Of a stretch of DNA of 64,000 nucleotides, positions 44,588 to 54,808 are shown piece by piece. How positions within the stretch are numbered: position 1 is the stretch's first letter; each line of letters begins with the position of its first letter. The position numbers and the translations under genes are program-made. The notes below the pieces were generated by a model. The model saw only the letters and a list, made by a program, of their open reading frames with translations. It did no database searches and was not told where the DNA came from. The stretch comes from Bacteroidetes bacterium UBA1312 (lineage in GTDB: Bacteria > Bacteroidota > Bacteroidia > Chitinophagales > Chitinophagaceae), in assembly GCA_002307135.1 (NCBI GenBank), contig DBTQ01000034.1, positions 186,001-250,000 of the forward strand, in the 5' to 3' direction.

Positions 44588-45519
44588 TGTCTCAAGGGAA
44601 AGTATTGATAGCTGCACCAGTACACGTAATATTACTCGAAGGTTTGACAAATGCAGGATACGATTTGATTATTGCCGATGATATTACGCAACAGAAAGCA
44701 TTTGATTTGATTATTGATTGCGTGGGTGTAATTACCTCTACCCGCTTACAATTGAACAAGGATTTAATTGATGTGGCACCAAAGCTTCGTTTTATCGGCA
44801 GAATGGGCTCCGGAATGGAAGTTATTGATTTAACTTATGCGGCAGCTCGCGGCATTCTTTGTTACGGTAGCCCAGAAGGTAATTGTAATGCCGTTGGCGA
44901 ACATGCATTGGGCATGTTATTAGCACTGACCAAGCGAATAACATGGAGTAATCAGGAAATAAAGGAAGGAAAATGGTTGAGAGAAGAAAATAGAGGAATA
45001 GAACTGGAGGGTAAAACTATGGGTATTATCGGTTATGGGCATACCGGGAAGTCTTTTGTTAAAAAACTACGGGGTTTTGATATGAACATTCTTGTTTATG
45101 ATAAATACCAAGTACCATCAAAAGAACCATATATAGAAATTTGTGAGAATTTGACACCAATTTTTGAAAAAGCTGATTTTGTCAGTTTTCATGTACCCAT
45201 ACAAAATGATACACATTACCTATTCAATGAGTCTTTTGTATTGCAAATGAGCAAACCGTTTGTCCTTATAAATACTTCTCGAGGTGAGGTAGTTGATCCG
45301 GCTGTTTTATATAAGTTTATACATTCCGGAAAACTTAAAGCCGCTTGTATGGACGTATGGGAAGATGAGCCTCTCAGTAAAATGTCTATTGAGGCTCGAA
45401 AAACATTTGATCAATTAGCAAAAATGCCTAATGTTATTTTCACCCCGCACATAGCTGGCTACAGTTATGAAGCATTATACAAAATGAGCGTTATTTTGTT
45501 AGAAAGAATTACAAAATAA
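44587..45519 (+). CDS. D-isomer-specific 2-hydroxyacid dehydrogenase (SerA-like)
   Basis: A 310-residue NAD-dependent dehydrogenase. The nucleotide-binding domain has MGIIGYGHTGKSF (residues about 140-152) and the catalytic Arg, Glu and His appear in NTSRGEVVDP, EDEPLSKM and TPHIAGYS. The N-terminal catalytic domain has GRMGSGMEVIDL. Probable substrate is 3-phosphoglycerate or another 2-hydroxyacid; the ACT domain of long SerA is absent. Translationally coupled to rsmA. Confidence 0.85.
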   Translation: MSQGKVLIAAPVHVILLEGLTNAGYDLIIADDITQQKAFDLIIDCVGVITSTRLQLNKDLIDVAPKLRFIGRMGSGMEVIDLTYAAARGILCYGSPEGNCNAVGEHALGMLLALTKRITWSNQEIKEGKWLREENRGIELEGKTMGIIGYGHTGKSFVKKLRGFDMNILVYDKYQVPSKEPYIEICENLTPIFEKADFVSFHVPIQNDTHYLFNESFVLQMSKPFVLINTSRGEVVDPAVLYKFIHSGKLKAACMDVWEDEPLSKMSIEARKTFDQLAKMPNVIFTPHIAGYSYEALYKMSVILLERITK

Positions 45520-45570
45520 TCGCGAACAAATTATATTGAAATTAATGTGAAATAAAAACTTGGAAATAAT

Positions 45571-45601
45571 TTTGCTTTTTTAACGAAAGTTTTTACCTTT
45601 A
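45571..45601 (+). promoter_or_regulatory. Promoter of the TonB-receptor gene
   Basis: TTTG (45571-45574), 19-base spacer, then TACCTTTA (45594-45601), one base off TAnnTTTG. This is the expected Bacteroidota spacing. Leader about 30 bases to the ATG. Confidence 0.6.
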
Positions 45602-45635
45602 CTCTCTTATATTTAACAAACATTTCATGCTGAAT

Positions 45636-48600
45636 ATGAAACGATCCTTTATTTATCTGTTCATTTTGCTCTTTTTGGGCACCGCCAGTGCTGCATTTGC
45701 ACAATCTGGAGAAATATATGGTACTGTAACCGACGAGAAAAATACACCTTTTGAAGGGGTATATGTTAAGGTCACACAGGGGGGCTTACAAAAGGGAATG
45801 GTTGTTACCGAAGCTGATGGTAGTTTTTCTGTAAAGCCATTACAGCCAGGTACTTACAGCGTTGAGTTTAGCTCTCAAGGATATGGCAAAATGAGACAGG
45901 ATGAAGTAACTGTTTCTGCGGGTGGTACTACTAAGTTGAAGCAAAGAATGAACAACGATCCTAAAGTTTTGGGAGAAGTTGTTGTTGTTAAATTCAAAAA
46001 TCCACTTGTAAACAAAATAACAGTTGTTGATGCAAAAACAATTGAGCGCGCACCTACAACTGACCTAAACGATATGGCATCGTTAGCTGCAGGTGCTTAC
46101 CAATCCAGAAATGGAGCTGGTTTGAACCTTGGTGGTGCGCGTCAAGATGGTACTGTTTACATACTCGATGGTCAGGTCATTTCCGGATCTACTACGCCTG
46201 CACAAGGTACTGTAGATCAATTGCAAGTCATTATTTCAGGTGTTCCTGCTAACTATGGCGATGCTACTGGAGGTATTGTGGCTATTACCTCTAAAGGAAT
46301 AACTCAAAACATGCATGGTGAAATAAAAGCACAACATTCGGTTGATGGTTATAATCAAAATTTGTTGAGTGGCTATGTAACCGGTCCAATTATTTCTAAA
46401 ACCAAGGATGGCGTAAAGCAACCAATTTTAGGATTTATGGCGGGTTTAGAGTATCGCTATGATGCTGACCAAAATCCGACGTATATCAAAAATAATGTAT
46501 TGAAAGCTGATGTTTTGAAAAACCTTCAGGACAATCCGCTTACTTTAATAAGTACGAGTAATGGTCCCTTACTTCAAAAATCGAGCACTTTCGTTACGAA
46601 GGATGATTTTGTACAACAAAAGAAAAGCTTGAACAATACCGGTAAAACGGTAAGATTTAATGGTAAATTGGACTATGCAGTAAACAGTAAAATAAATATA
46701 ACAGCTGGAGGTTCTTTTGATTATTCTAATAGTCAAGGTTATAGTCGTTCAGAATCTTATTTTGCTCCTGATGCCATACCTACAACAATTGATTATACGG
46801 GTCGCGGATATGTACGTTTTAAACAATCTTTTGGTCAGCAGCAAACTAAAACGGCTGATGGCAAGGAGGTTGCGGCAGTAGTGTCTAATGCATACTATAC
46901 AGTTCAGCTAGATTATCAAACTAGACATTACAATCAGCAAGACCCCAATTTCAAACACGATTTATTTAAATATGGCTATGTTGGTAAATTTACCCAAAGC
47001 AGAGTACCTGTTTATTCAACCGGCAAAGATTCTTTATCTGGCAGAGACGGTATTATATTACAAACTTTAGATGGCGTTAATGGGTTAACTTTTCAACAGT
47101 CTAATTTAAACCAGACTTTGGCAAATTACACAAATGCCGTATATAAAACATTTGGCAGCACCGGTGCTATTAATAGTGGAACAGCTCTTGAAGGATTGGG
47201 AGGTATGTTGAATGGCGATTTCCCTACATCACCTTTAAGTGTACAAAATGTATATAATATGGCTGATGTAGGTGCCGGACAAACAGGTTATGTATATGGC
47301 TATAGAAACCAATTGGGTTTACATGCGGATGCCTCTTTCGATTTTAAACCAAAGAAAACGGTTCATGCTATTCAGTTTGGTTTATATTATGAGCAAGTTA
47401 GTTCTGGATCATACTCTGCCAATATCAATAGAGACGGTACCGGTACCGGTACCGGTAGTAGTTCTTTGTGGAATCTGATGAGTCAATTAGCAAACAGACA
47501 TATTGGAGGTTTAGATTACAGTAATCCTATCTTTATTCATAATGGTGTGAAATATACTAAAGCGCAAGTAGATGCAGGTACTTTTTTCTTGCCAACAGAT
47601 ACTATTATATATAACCGAAAAAACAACGGGACTCAATCTGTATTTGATGCCAATTTGAGAGCTAAATTAGGTGCCGGAGCAAATGATTATTTAGATGTAA
47701 TGTCTGTAGATCCCAGCAAATTGTCCCTTAAAATGTTTTCAGCGGATGAATTGTTGAATAATGGTAAATCCTTTGTAAGTTATCAAGGTTACGATTATAC
47801 TGGTAATAAAATGACCGGTCAATCTAACTTTAATGATTTCTTTACGGCCAAAGATGCTAATGGAAATTATACGCGTCCTATAGCGGCATTTCATCCTAAC
47901 TATATCGCAGGATATTTAATGGACGCATTCCGTTTTCAAGATATGAAATTTAATATCGGCGTTCGTGTTGAACGTTATGATGCAAGTACTAAGGTTTTGA
48001 AAGACCCTTACTCTTTGTATGAAACAGCTACTGCAGGATCAATCGCTCCTAATCGCCCATCTAATATTGGTGCAGATTATGCAGTTTATGTAAATAATAA
48101 CCAAGTTGCTAATTCACCAATAATAGGTTATCGGAATGGAGATACTTGGTACGATCGTAATGGTGTAATAGTGGCAGACCCAACAGTATTAAAAAATAAA
48201 GAATACGGAGGTGTGGGTTCAGATCCGCAACCGGCACTTACTACTGATGGACAAACTAAGATTACAGCAACTAACTATGATCCCAATAAATCATTTACTG
48301 ATTATAAACCCCAAATAAATGTATCGCCCCGTTTTCAATTCAATTTTCCAATTAATGACGGTAAGGCATTATTTTATGCACACTACGATATCTTGGTGCA
48401 AAGACCAAGAACGGGCAATTTTGCGACTGCAGAGAATTATTATTATTTAGATCAAAACCAAGGTCAAATTATTGGAAACCCCGATTTGAAACCGGAAAAA
48501 ACGTTTGATTATGAATTTGGATATCAACAAGAACTAAGTAAACAATCGGCCTTGGGCATAAGTGCATTCTACAAAGAACGCAAAGATCAAATACAAATTC

Positions 48601-49421
48601 GTCCTTATTTGTACGCTTGGCCACGAACTTATTATACTTACGGTAATAGAGATTTCTCTAGCACTAAAGGATTTACCTTCAAATACGATTATCGTAAAAT
48701 CGATAAATCTCCAATTCCAATTGAGCTGACGTTGACTTACACCTTACAGTTTGCTGAAGGTACAGGATCAAATGCTAGTTCTGGTAATGGGGGAAATGGT
48801 AGCACATACACTGCTAATGGATTGTTGCAGAACTTTATTTCTGCAGGTTTACCAAATCTTAGATATGTTTCTGCATTGTCTTATGATTCAAGACACATCA
48901 TTAATCTTAACTTGAATTATAGCTATGATGAGAATGAAGGACCAACAGTAAATGGTAAAAAACCATTGGAAAATTTTAATGCCAATATGATATTTCGTGC
49001 AAGAAGCGGTGAACCATACACTACTTATTCAAATGTGGTGGGCAATACTATTGAAGGTGGGCTTAATGGAACACGTTTACCTTGGCATTTTGGAATTGAT
49101 TTACAAGTTAGCAAGCGATTTAATTTGAATAGATCGGGACGTAAATCAGGTATTGAAGGAGTTAAAGCGTCACATAAATATTACTTGGAGGCGTATGTAT
49201 ATTCTCAAAATATATTTAATATTAGAGATGTTTTGGGTGTATATGCTTATACAAGCAGGGCTGATGATGATGGTTATGTTACTTCATCTACTGGTCAGCA
49301 ATATTTTAATTCTAATACTTCGGGAAAAACATTACAGGATTTATACTCGCTTTATGTAAATAATCCGAATAACTATAATGGACCAAGGAGAATGATCATC
49401 GGGTTTAGATTTGGTTTTTAA
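45636..49421 (+). CDS. TonB-dependent receptor with CarboxypepD_reg-like domain
   Basis: Outer-membrane barrel of about 1261 residues. Signal peptide MKRSFIYLFILLFLGTASA and further to AFAQ from the ATG at 45636. Then a carboxypeptidase-regulatory-like beta sandwich (about residues 25-110), the plug (about 125-225, with LNLGGARQDGTVYILDGQ), and the barrel ending in an aromatic residue (MIIGFRFGF). The organisation resembles Oar-type receptors. No SusD partner follows; instead comes a giant T9SS protein and a PorV-like barrel. It may act in export or adhesion as much as uptake. It has a GGTACC hexamer repeat (47436-47457). Confidence 0.88.
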   Translation: MKRSFIYLFILLFLGTASAAFAQSGEIYGTVTDEKNTPFEGVYVKVTQGGLQKGMVVTEADGSFSVKPLQPGTYSVEFSSQGYGKMRQDEVTVSAGGTTKLKQRMNNDPKVLGEVVVVKFKNPLVNKITVVDAKTIERAPTTDLNDMASLAAGAYQSRNGAGLNLGGARQDGTVYILDGQVISGSTTPAQGTVDQLQVIISGVPANYGDATGGIVAITSKGITQNMHGEIKAQHSVDGYNQNLLSGYVTGPIISKTKDGVKQPILGFMAGLEYRYDADQNPTYIKNNVLKADVLKNLQDNPLTLISTSNGPLLQKSSTFVTKDDFVQQKKSLNNTGKTVRFNGKLDYAVNSKINITAGGSFDYSNSQGYSRSESYFAPDAIPTTIDYTGRGYVRFKQSFGQQQTKTADGKEVAAVVSNAYYTVQLDYQTRHYNQQDPNFKHDLFKYGYVGKFTQSRVPVYSTGKDSLSGRDGIILQTLDGVNGLTFQQSNLNQTLANYTNAVYKTFGSTGAINSGTALEGLGGMLNGDFPTSPLSVQNVYNMADVGAGQTGYVYGYRNQLGLHADASFDFKPKKTVHAIQFGLYYEQVSSGSYSANINRDGTGTGTGSSSLWNLMSQLANRHIGGLDYSNPIFIHNGVKYTKAQVDAGTFFLPTDTIIYNRKNNGTQSVFDANLRAKLGAGANDYLDVMSVDPSKLSLKMFSADELLNNGKSFVSYQGYDYTGNKMTGQSNFNDFFTAKDANGNYTRPIAAFHPNYIAGYLMDAFRFQDMKFNIGVRVERYDASTKVLKDPYSLYETATAGSIAPNRPSNIGADYAVYVNNNQVANSPIIGYRNGDTWYDRNGVIVADPTVLKNKEYGGVGSDPQPALTTDGQTKITATNYDPNKSFTDYKPQINVSPRFQFNFPINDGKALFYAHYDILVQRPRTGNFATAENYYYLDQNQGQIIGNPDLKPEKTFDYEFGYQQELSKQSALGISAFYKERKDQIQIRPYLYAWPRTYYTYGNRDFSSTKGFTFKYDYRKIDKSPIPIELTLTYTLQFAEGTGSNASSGNGGNGSTYTANGLLQNFISAGLPNLRYVSALSYDSRHIINLNLNYSYDENEGPTVNGKKPLENFNANMIFRARSGEPYTTYSNVVGNTIEGGLNGTRLPWHFGIDLQVSKRFNLNRSGRKSGIEGVKASHKYYLEAYVYSQNIFNIRDVLGVYAYTSRADDDGYVTSSTGQQYFNSNTSGKTLQDLYSLYVNNPNNYNGPRRMIIGFRFGF
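47436..47457 (+). repeat. GGTACC hexanucleotide tandem repeat in the receptor gene
   Basis: Three full GGTACC units plus GGTA, encoding a Gly-Thr repeat (DGTGTGTGSS). In frame; copy-number change would add or remove Gly-Thr pairs in an extracellular loop. Confidence 0.7.
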
Positions 49422-49467
49422 TTAAAAGTGAAATTTCTGTACAGAGGTTATAATAAAAATTAAAATT

Positions 49468-52400
49468 ATGAAAAGGAAAGGGTTACGGGTTGCATTTGCA
49501 CTTTTAGCTGTTTTGAGTACAACAAGCCAAGTTTTGGCTTTGCCTACTGTTGCAAAAAATACAGAAAGAACAAAAAGCCTTTTGAAAACTACTGCAGGTT
49601 GTAAACCTGCAACGGCGGCAATAGACTTAGACATTAATAATGTACGCGCTCGTCTGATGACAGGTGGCGATATGTGGTGGAATCAAGGTACGAACAGCGC
49701 CGCTTATGAAGTACCTAAAGGAAGCAAAAAGAATTCGCTATTTGCTGGATCTTGCTGGATTGGTGGTGTTGACGGTACAGGTCAATTAAAAGTAGCTGCT
49801 CAAACTTATAGAACAAAGGGTAACGACTATTGGCCTGGTCCAATAGATAGAAATACAAAATCAATTGATGCTGTAACTTGTTCTGATTGGGATCGCTTTT
49901 GGAAGGTAGATCAATCGGTAGTTCAGGAGTTTATTGAATTATATAATAATGGTGGCGGTGCTACTGCTATTACTGATTCTAAATTTGATGTCATTAAAGA
50001 ATGGCCGGCTACGGGTAATATATATGCAGTGGGTGCTACAGGAAATAGCCTTAGTACATTGTTAGCTCCTGCAGATGCCTATGGATATGCTCCATTTATT
50101 GATGTGAACGGGGACAATATCTATAACTGGAAGGATGGTGATTATCCGCGAGCATTTGGGGTAACCGGAAGTAACCCGAGCCAATTTGTTTGGTGGGTGT
50201 TTAATGATATGGGGAACGCTAAAGGTAACTCTGGTTCTGCTGGTATTGGAATTGAGGTACAAACTTCAGCTTTTGCTTATTCATCAACAGACTTTATGAA
50301 TGATGCTACTTTTTATAATTATCGTGTTATAAATCGTGGTAACGTAGTACTGGATAGCTGTTTTATCGCTACATGGACAGATGCTGATTTGGGCTATCCT
50401 TATGATGACTATATTGGTTGTGATACATCTCGTGGTTTAGGTGTACTATACAATGCTGTTAATCCTGATGGGTCTAATGGAGAGAACTCTTATGGAACAA
50501 GGTTACCTATGATTGGCGTTGATTTTTTTATTGGTCCCCGCAAAGATTATATAGACCCTGTAACAGGCAAGAATGCCTCAAGGCTTTTAAAAATGTCAAC
50601 GTTTTCTTATTTTGAAAACTCAAATAGTAGTCCGGTACGCGATCCTGATAATACGAGTTCTTTTTACAATTATATGACTGGATCTACCTATGCCGGTATT
50701 CCATTCTCCTTTGATGGTATTAACTCTGGGTCTAAAGGATATGGATCTGGTCCAACTGCTCCATTTGTTTACTATGGAGACCCTGGAAATAAAGCAGAAT
50801 GGTCACAGTGTTCTTGTAATTCTCCTTTAGCAGATCGTCGATTTATTCACTCTTCTGGTCCGTTTACACTTCAAGTGGGTGTAATGAATGACATTACTAT
50901 TGGAGTTGTTTGGGTAGATAATGTTGGTGCATGTGGAGCAGGTTCATTCAAAAAAATAAGAGCAGCTGATGATATTGCACAGGGTCTGTTTGATGCAGGG
51001 TTTAAAAAGACAGTAGGTCCAGAGGCGCCTCAATTGGTTATTAGAGAATTGGATAGAAAATTGATTATGTACATAGTCAATCCTCCTAACAGTAATAACT
51101 ATCAAGAGAGATTTGGTGATTTACAATTCACGTCAAACGACAAATACAGATCTGTATCTACAAAGGCAAAGACTTTGCATTTTGCTGACTCTATTTATCA
51201 TTTTGAAGGTTATCGAGTTTTCCAAATTAAAAAAGGTGCATCATTATTTGATGCAAATGGAAATATTGACGCTACTAATGCGGTTGAAATATTTCAGTGC
51301 GACAAAAAGAATGGTGTTAGCCAAATCGTTAACTATTCTAAAAACCTAGAAATTTTGGATAGTATCCCTAAATATGATGCAACGATAGAAATTACTGGTA
51401 AGGATAGTGGTATTGTTCACAGTTTTATTGTTACACAGGATGCATTTGCTACTGGTGAAAAAACACTTGTAAATTATCAAACCTACTACTATAAGGTTAT
51501 TGCTTATGCATATAATAATTTTTCTGGCTTTGATCCTAATAATGAAGTTGGTACTCAAGATAAAGCTTATTTAGTTGGTGATAATGCTGCAGGTGGAACA
51601 ACAAATGATGTTTATTCTGCAATGCCAAATCCAATGAACCAACGTGGTGATACCTTTACAAATGTGTCTAATTATGGTCAAGGAGTTGTTATTACCAGAA
51701 TTGAAGGTGTTGGTAATGGTGGAAACGATGTACAATTAAGTGATGAGTCTGAACAAACTGCTATTGTGTCACCATATCAAGTTTCATATCCAACTTATAA
51801 AGCAGGAAGAGGTCCAGTGAATATAAAAGTGATCGATCCGGTTAAATTGGTGAATGCAGATTGGACAATATCATTGTCTGGCAACATTCTTCCGGATACA
51901 AATAGAGGACTTAATGATTCTGCAACTTGGACTATTGTAAAATTAAATCCAGGTGGAACTAATGAAACTATTTATAGTGAACGTTCTATTTCAATGGTTA
52001 ATGAACAAATATTGGAAAAATATGGTCTTTCTGTAACTGTTAATCAAGTTAATCCTGTAGGTTTTGACCAAATAAATGGTAATGGCTATATTACTTCAGA
52101 TATTAGCTATACTAATACTGCTTTAACTTGGTTGTCTGGAGTAAATGATGCCGCTGGTATTAGTTTGAAAAACTGGATTAGAAGTGGAAGTAGTACTGAT
52201 ACCGCTACTGGTGCATATTATAGTTGTATGGGTTCTGGTTCATTCAAAGACACGAAGTATGATACATCCGGTGCATTTTTTAGTAAGATGTTCTCTAATA
52301 ATACTTATACACTATCTACTTGGTGTCCTTATGATCTAGCATCATATACTACTGGAGGAGCATGTGGCTATGGCCCCGCATCTGGCAAAATTGCAAAAAC

Positions 52401-53487
52401 GGTAGGCCTTTCAATGTATATTTCTAGTGATCCGCCTAAAGATGCTTTAAGTGTCTATAGTGAATATCCTAATGTCGATTTGGTATATACATCTGATCAA
52501 TCGAAATGGACTCGTTGTATGGTTCTTGAAGCACAGGAGGATCCGAGTCTTTCGGAGGGTAATGTTACTAAATTTGCACCTAGAGCACATAGATCTTGGA
52601 ATCTTGGCTTAGATGGAAATGGGAATCCGGTATATTCATCTGATCCAACAGATAATGGTTTTTCGTGGTTTCCAGGTTATGCAGTTAATCAATTGACAGG
52701 AGAACGCTTAAACATTGTTTTTGCTGAAGACTCTTATCTCAAAAAGTTTAATGGTGCAGATATGCTTTGGAATCCTACAAGTGATATGTTCAATGAATTT
52801 GGTGAAACTATTTTTGGTGGAAAGCATTTCACATATATATTAAATACTAAATACGATTCTTGTAAGGTATTTGCTGTTGGTGCTAAAGATAACTTTACTT
52901 CCCCATATATTTATAAACCAATATTAAAAGCGATGAGATGGGTTGGTATTCCAATGTTGAATTCTGGTTTTAGTATGTTGTCTCCAAAAGATGGTTTTAT
53001 CCCTACAGAAACTCGTATGCGTTTCAGAGTTAATACTCCTTATAAACAATACAAAGCGATGCCGAATCAAACTATTGTAAATAATAGAAATCCATTGTAC
53101 ACATTTACTACTAAGGGATTAGCACCAACTGATTGGACGCAAAATACAACTGCTGATGCCTTATTGGACAAAATATTTGTTGTTCCAAATCCATACAAAG
53201 GTGTTGCTACAGGTGGTGGTTCTTATGAATCGAATAGATTAGAAACCAAAGTAAAAATTATTAATTTACCGGTTAAGGCTTCTGTAAACATTTATTCTTT
53301 AGATGGTACTTTGATTCGTCATCTTGAAAAAGACAATAACGATCCTGCACTATCTTGGGATTTATATAACAATGCCGGATTGCCAATTGCAAGTGGTATG
53401 TACTTGATACACGTACAGGCTTACGGTAAGGATAAAGTCTTGAAATGGTTTGGTGCAATGAGACCACTTGATGTTACGAACTATTAA
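49468..53487 (+). CDS. Giant secreted protein with T9SS-type C-terminal domain
   Basis: An exported protein of 1339 residues. Signal peptide MKRKGLRVAFALLAVLSTT, to about QVLA. The bulk is beta-rich with many Cys, Asn and aromatic residues and no enzyme domain that I recognise. The last 100 residues form a FlgD-like/T9SS sorting domain: VVPNPYKGVATGG, then VNIYSLDGTLIRHL and GLPIASGMYLIHVQAYG. It lies 46 bases after the TonB receptor and 130 before the PorV-like gene. The triad suggests a cell-surface assembly. Function unknown. Confidence 0.75.
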   Translation: MKRKGLRVAFALLAVLSTTSQVLALPTVAKNTERTKSLLKTTAGCKPATAAIDLDINNVRARLMTGGDMWWNQGTNSAAYEVPKGSKKNSLFAGSCWIGGVDGTGQLKVAAQTYRTKGNDYWPGPIDRNTKSIDAVTCSDWDRFWKVDQSVVQEFIELYNNGGGATAITDSKFDVIKEWPATGNIYAVGATGNSLSTLLAPADAYGYAPFIDVNGDNIYNWKDGDYPRAFGVTGSNPSQFVWWVFNDMGNAKGNSGSAGIGIEVQTSAFAYSSTDFMNDATFYNYRVINRGNVVLDSCFIATWTDADLGYPYDDYIGCDTSRGLGVLYNAVNPDGSNGENSYGTRLPMIGVDFFIGPRKDYIDPVTGKNASRLLKMSTFSYFENSNSSPVRDPDNTSSFYNYMTGSTYAGIPFSFDGINSGSKGYGSGPTAPFVYYGDPGNKAEWSQCSCNSPLADRRFIHSSGPFTLQVGVMNDITIGVVWVDNVGACGAGSFKKIRAADDIAQGLFDAGFKKTVGPEAPQLVIRELDRKLIMYIVNPPNSNNYQERFGDLQFTSNDKYRSVSTKAKTLHFADSIYHFEGYRVFQIKKGASLFDANGNIDATNAVEIFQCDKKNGVSQIVNYSKNLEILDSIPKYDATIEITGKDSGIVHSFIVTQDAFATGEKTLVNYQTYYYKVIAYAYNNFSGFDPNNEVGTQDKAYLVGDNAAGGTTNDVYSAMPNPMNQRGDTFTNVSNYGQGVVITRIEGVGNGGNDVQLSDESEQTAIVSPYQVSYPTYKAGRGPVNIKVIDPVKLVNADWTISLSGNILPDTNRGLNDSATWTIVKLNPGGTNETIYSERSISMVNEQILEKYGLSVTVNQVNPVGFDQINGNGYITSDISYTNTALTWLSGVNDAAGISLKNWIRSGSSTDTATGAYYSCMGSGSFKDTKYDTSGAFFSKMFSNNTYTLSTWCPYDLASYTTGGACGYGPASGKIAKTVGLSMYISSDPPKDALSVYSEYPNVDLVYTSDQSKWTRCMVLEAQEDPSLSEGNVTKFAPRAHRSWNLGLDGNGNPVYSSDPTDNGFSWFPGYAVNQLTGERLNIVFAEDSYLKKFNGADMLWNPTSDMFNEFGETIFGGKHFTYILNTKYDSCKVFAVGAKDNFTSPYIYKPILKAMRWVGIPMLNSGFSMLSPKDGFIPTETRMRFRVNTPYKQYKAMPNQTIVNNRNPLYTFTTKGLAPTDWTQNTTADALLDKIFVVPNPYKGVATGGGSYESNRLETKVKIINLPVKASVNIYSLDGTLIRHLEKDNNDPALSWDLYNNAGLPIASGMYLIHVQAYGKDKVLKWFGAMRPLDVTNY

Positions 53488-53494
53488 AAAAATT

Positions 53495-53527
53495 GTTACC
53501 AAAGCTTGATTAATCAGCTTTGGTAAC
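53495..53527. terminator. Inverted repeat after the giant T9SS gene
   Basis: Perfect 12-base arms (53495-53506, 53516-53527) with a 9-base loop that is itself palindromic. No clear T-run follows, so attenuation rather than full termination is possible. Confidence 0.55.
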
Positions 53528-53617
53528 TAAATAATATTATTATTTCACAGAGCAATTGGTATTGATTAAGATAATTGATACTTATTCATACGGATAACGA
53601 AAGACAATAATTTTGGT

Positions 53618-54727
53618 ATGAAAAAATTATTTACAAAAGCAGTATTAGCTGCGTGTTCTATTGGCATGGTAATACCTGCTATAGCTGGAAATAAAGATCG
53701 CTCAGGTCAGGCTGGAGCAACTGAATTGCTGATAAATCCTTGGGGTCAAAGCACAGGAGTCTTTGGATTGGATGTTGCCAATGTAAAGGGCATTCAAGCT
53801 ATGAAAGTCAATATTGCGGGTTTGGCTTCAACGGAGAATCTAGAAATAGGTGCAAGCCATAGTTGGTATTTATCAGGTACAGGCGTAGCGATCAATAATG
53901 CAGGTGCTGCTTATCGTATCGGTGAGTCTTCAGTTATAGGTGTAAACGCAATGTCTATGACTTTTGGTGATATAGCAGTTACCGATATAGCTAATCCTGA
54001 AGGAACTGGTGCAAAATATCATCCTCAGTTTTTGAACGTATCTCTTGGTTTTGCTCATGCATTTTCTAAGAGCATTCGTGGTGGTGTTGATGCTGCGTTA
54101 ATCTCTGAACAGATCGGTAATATTTCTGCAATGGGTGCAAGTATAGATGCAGGTATTCAGTATGTTACCGGTAAACGTGATAATCTTCATATCGGTATTA
54201 CTTTGCGTAACGCAGGTACTAATATGAAATTTTCAGGTGGTGGATTTTCAAGTGATAGCCCGGCACCAGATGATCCGACAATTCTTGTAAACCGCACAAC
54301 TCCTACCGAAAAATTTCAATTACCTACCTATTTAAGTATGGGTTTTGCTTACGATTTTTACTTAGACGAAGCGAGTGCTGATGAATCAAAAATAGTTAAT
54401 CATCGTCTTACAGCTATAGGTAATTTTACTTCTAATTCATTTAATAATGACTATTTAGGAGTCGGTGCTGAATATGCATTTAAAGAAAGATTTATGGCGC
54501 GTGCAGGATACCGTTACGAAAAAAATATCGGTACTACTGAAAGTACTACTTTCTATACTGGTTTTAGCTGTGGTTTGACAGTTTCACAAAAACTTGGTAG
54601 TAATGGCCCTTTAATGGCACTCGATTACAGCTATCGTCCAACACAACGCCCAAATAACGGTGTTCATGTATTTACTTTAAGATTTAATCTCGCCAATAAG
54701 AAGAGCGCTGACAAAGAGTCTAATTAA
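53618..54727 (+). CDS. PorV/PorQ family outer-membrane protein
   Basis: A 369-residue barrel. Signal peptide at residues 1-24 (ending VIPAIAG). The N-terminal AGATELLINPWGQSTGVFG and VKGIQAMKVNIAGLA match the PorV/PorQ family, which works in type IX secretion by taking cargo from the translocon to the attachment complex. Which paralogue this is cannot be told from the sequence alone; the neighbouring giant T9SS protein is a likely client. Remaining residues alternate in the beta-strand pattern, ending in FTLRFNL. Confidence 0.82.
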   Translation: MKKLFTKAVLAACSIGMVIPAIAGNKDRSGQAGATELLINPWGQSTGVFGLDVANVKGIQAMKVNIAGLASTENLEIGASHSWYLSGTGVAINNAGAAYRIGESSVIGVNAMSMTFGDIAVTDIANPEGTGAKYHPQFLNVSLGFAHAFSKSIRGGVDAALISEQIGNISAMGASIDAGIQYVTGKRDNLHIGITLRNAGTNMKFSGGGFSSDSPAPDDPTILVNRTTPTEKFQLPTYLSMGFAYDFYLDEASADESKIVNHRLTAIGNFTSNSFNNDYLGVGAEYAFKERFMARAGYRYEKNIGTTESTTFYTGFSCGLTVSQKLGSNGPLMALDYSYRPTQRPNNGVHVFTLRFNLANKKSADKESN

Positions 54728-54753
54728 TTTATATTTACCGACATACAAACTTT

Positions 54754-54782
54754 ACAACGCTTCTATAACTTAGAGGCGTTGT
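54754..54782. terminator. Terminator after the PorV-like gene
   Basis: Near-perfect 12-base arms (54754-54765, 54771-54782) with one G-T pair and a 5-base loop, followed by a T-run. Confidence 0.8.
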
Positions 54783-54808
54783 GTTTTTATTTAAAAACGA
54801 TTAATAAT

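Noticed and set aside
53608..53615. TAATTTTG before the PorV-like gene as a -7 promoter element
   Set aside because: It ends only two bases before the ATG, so transcription would start inside the coding sequence.
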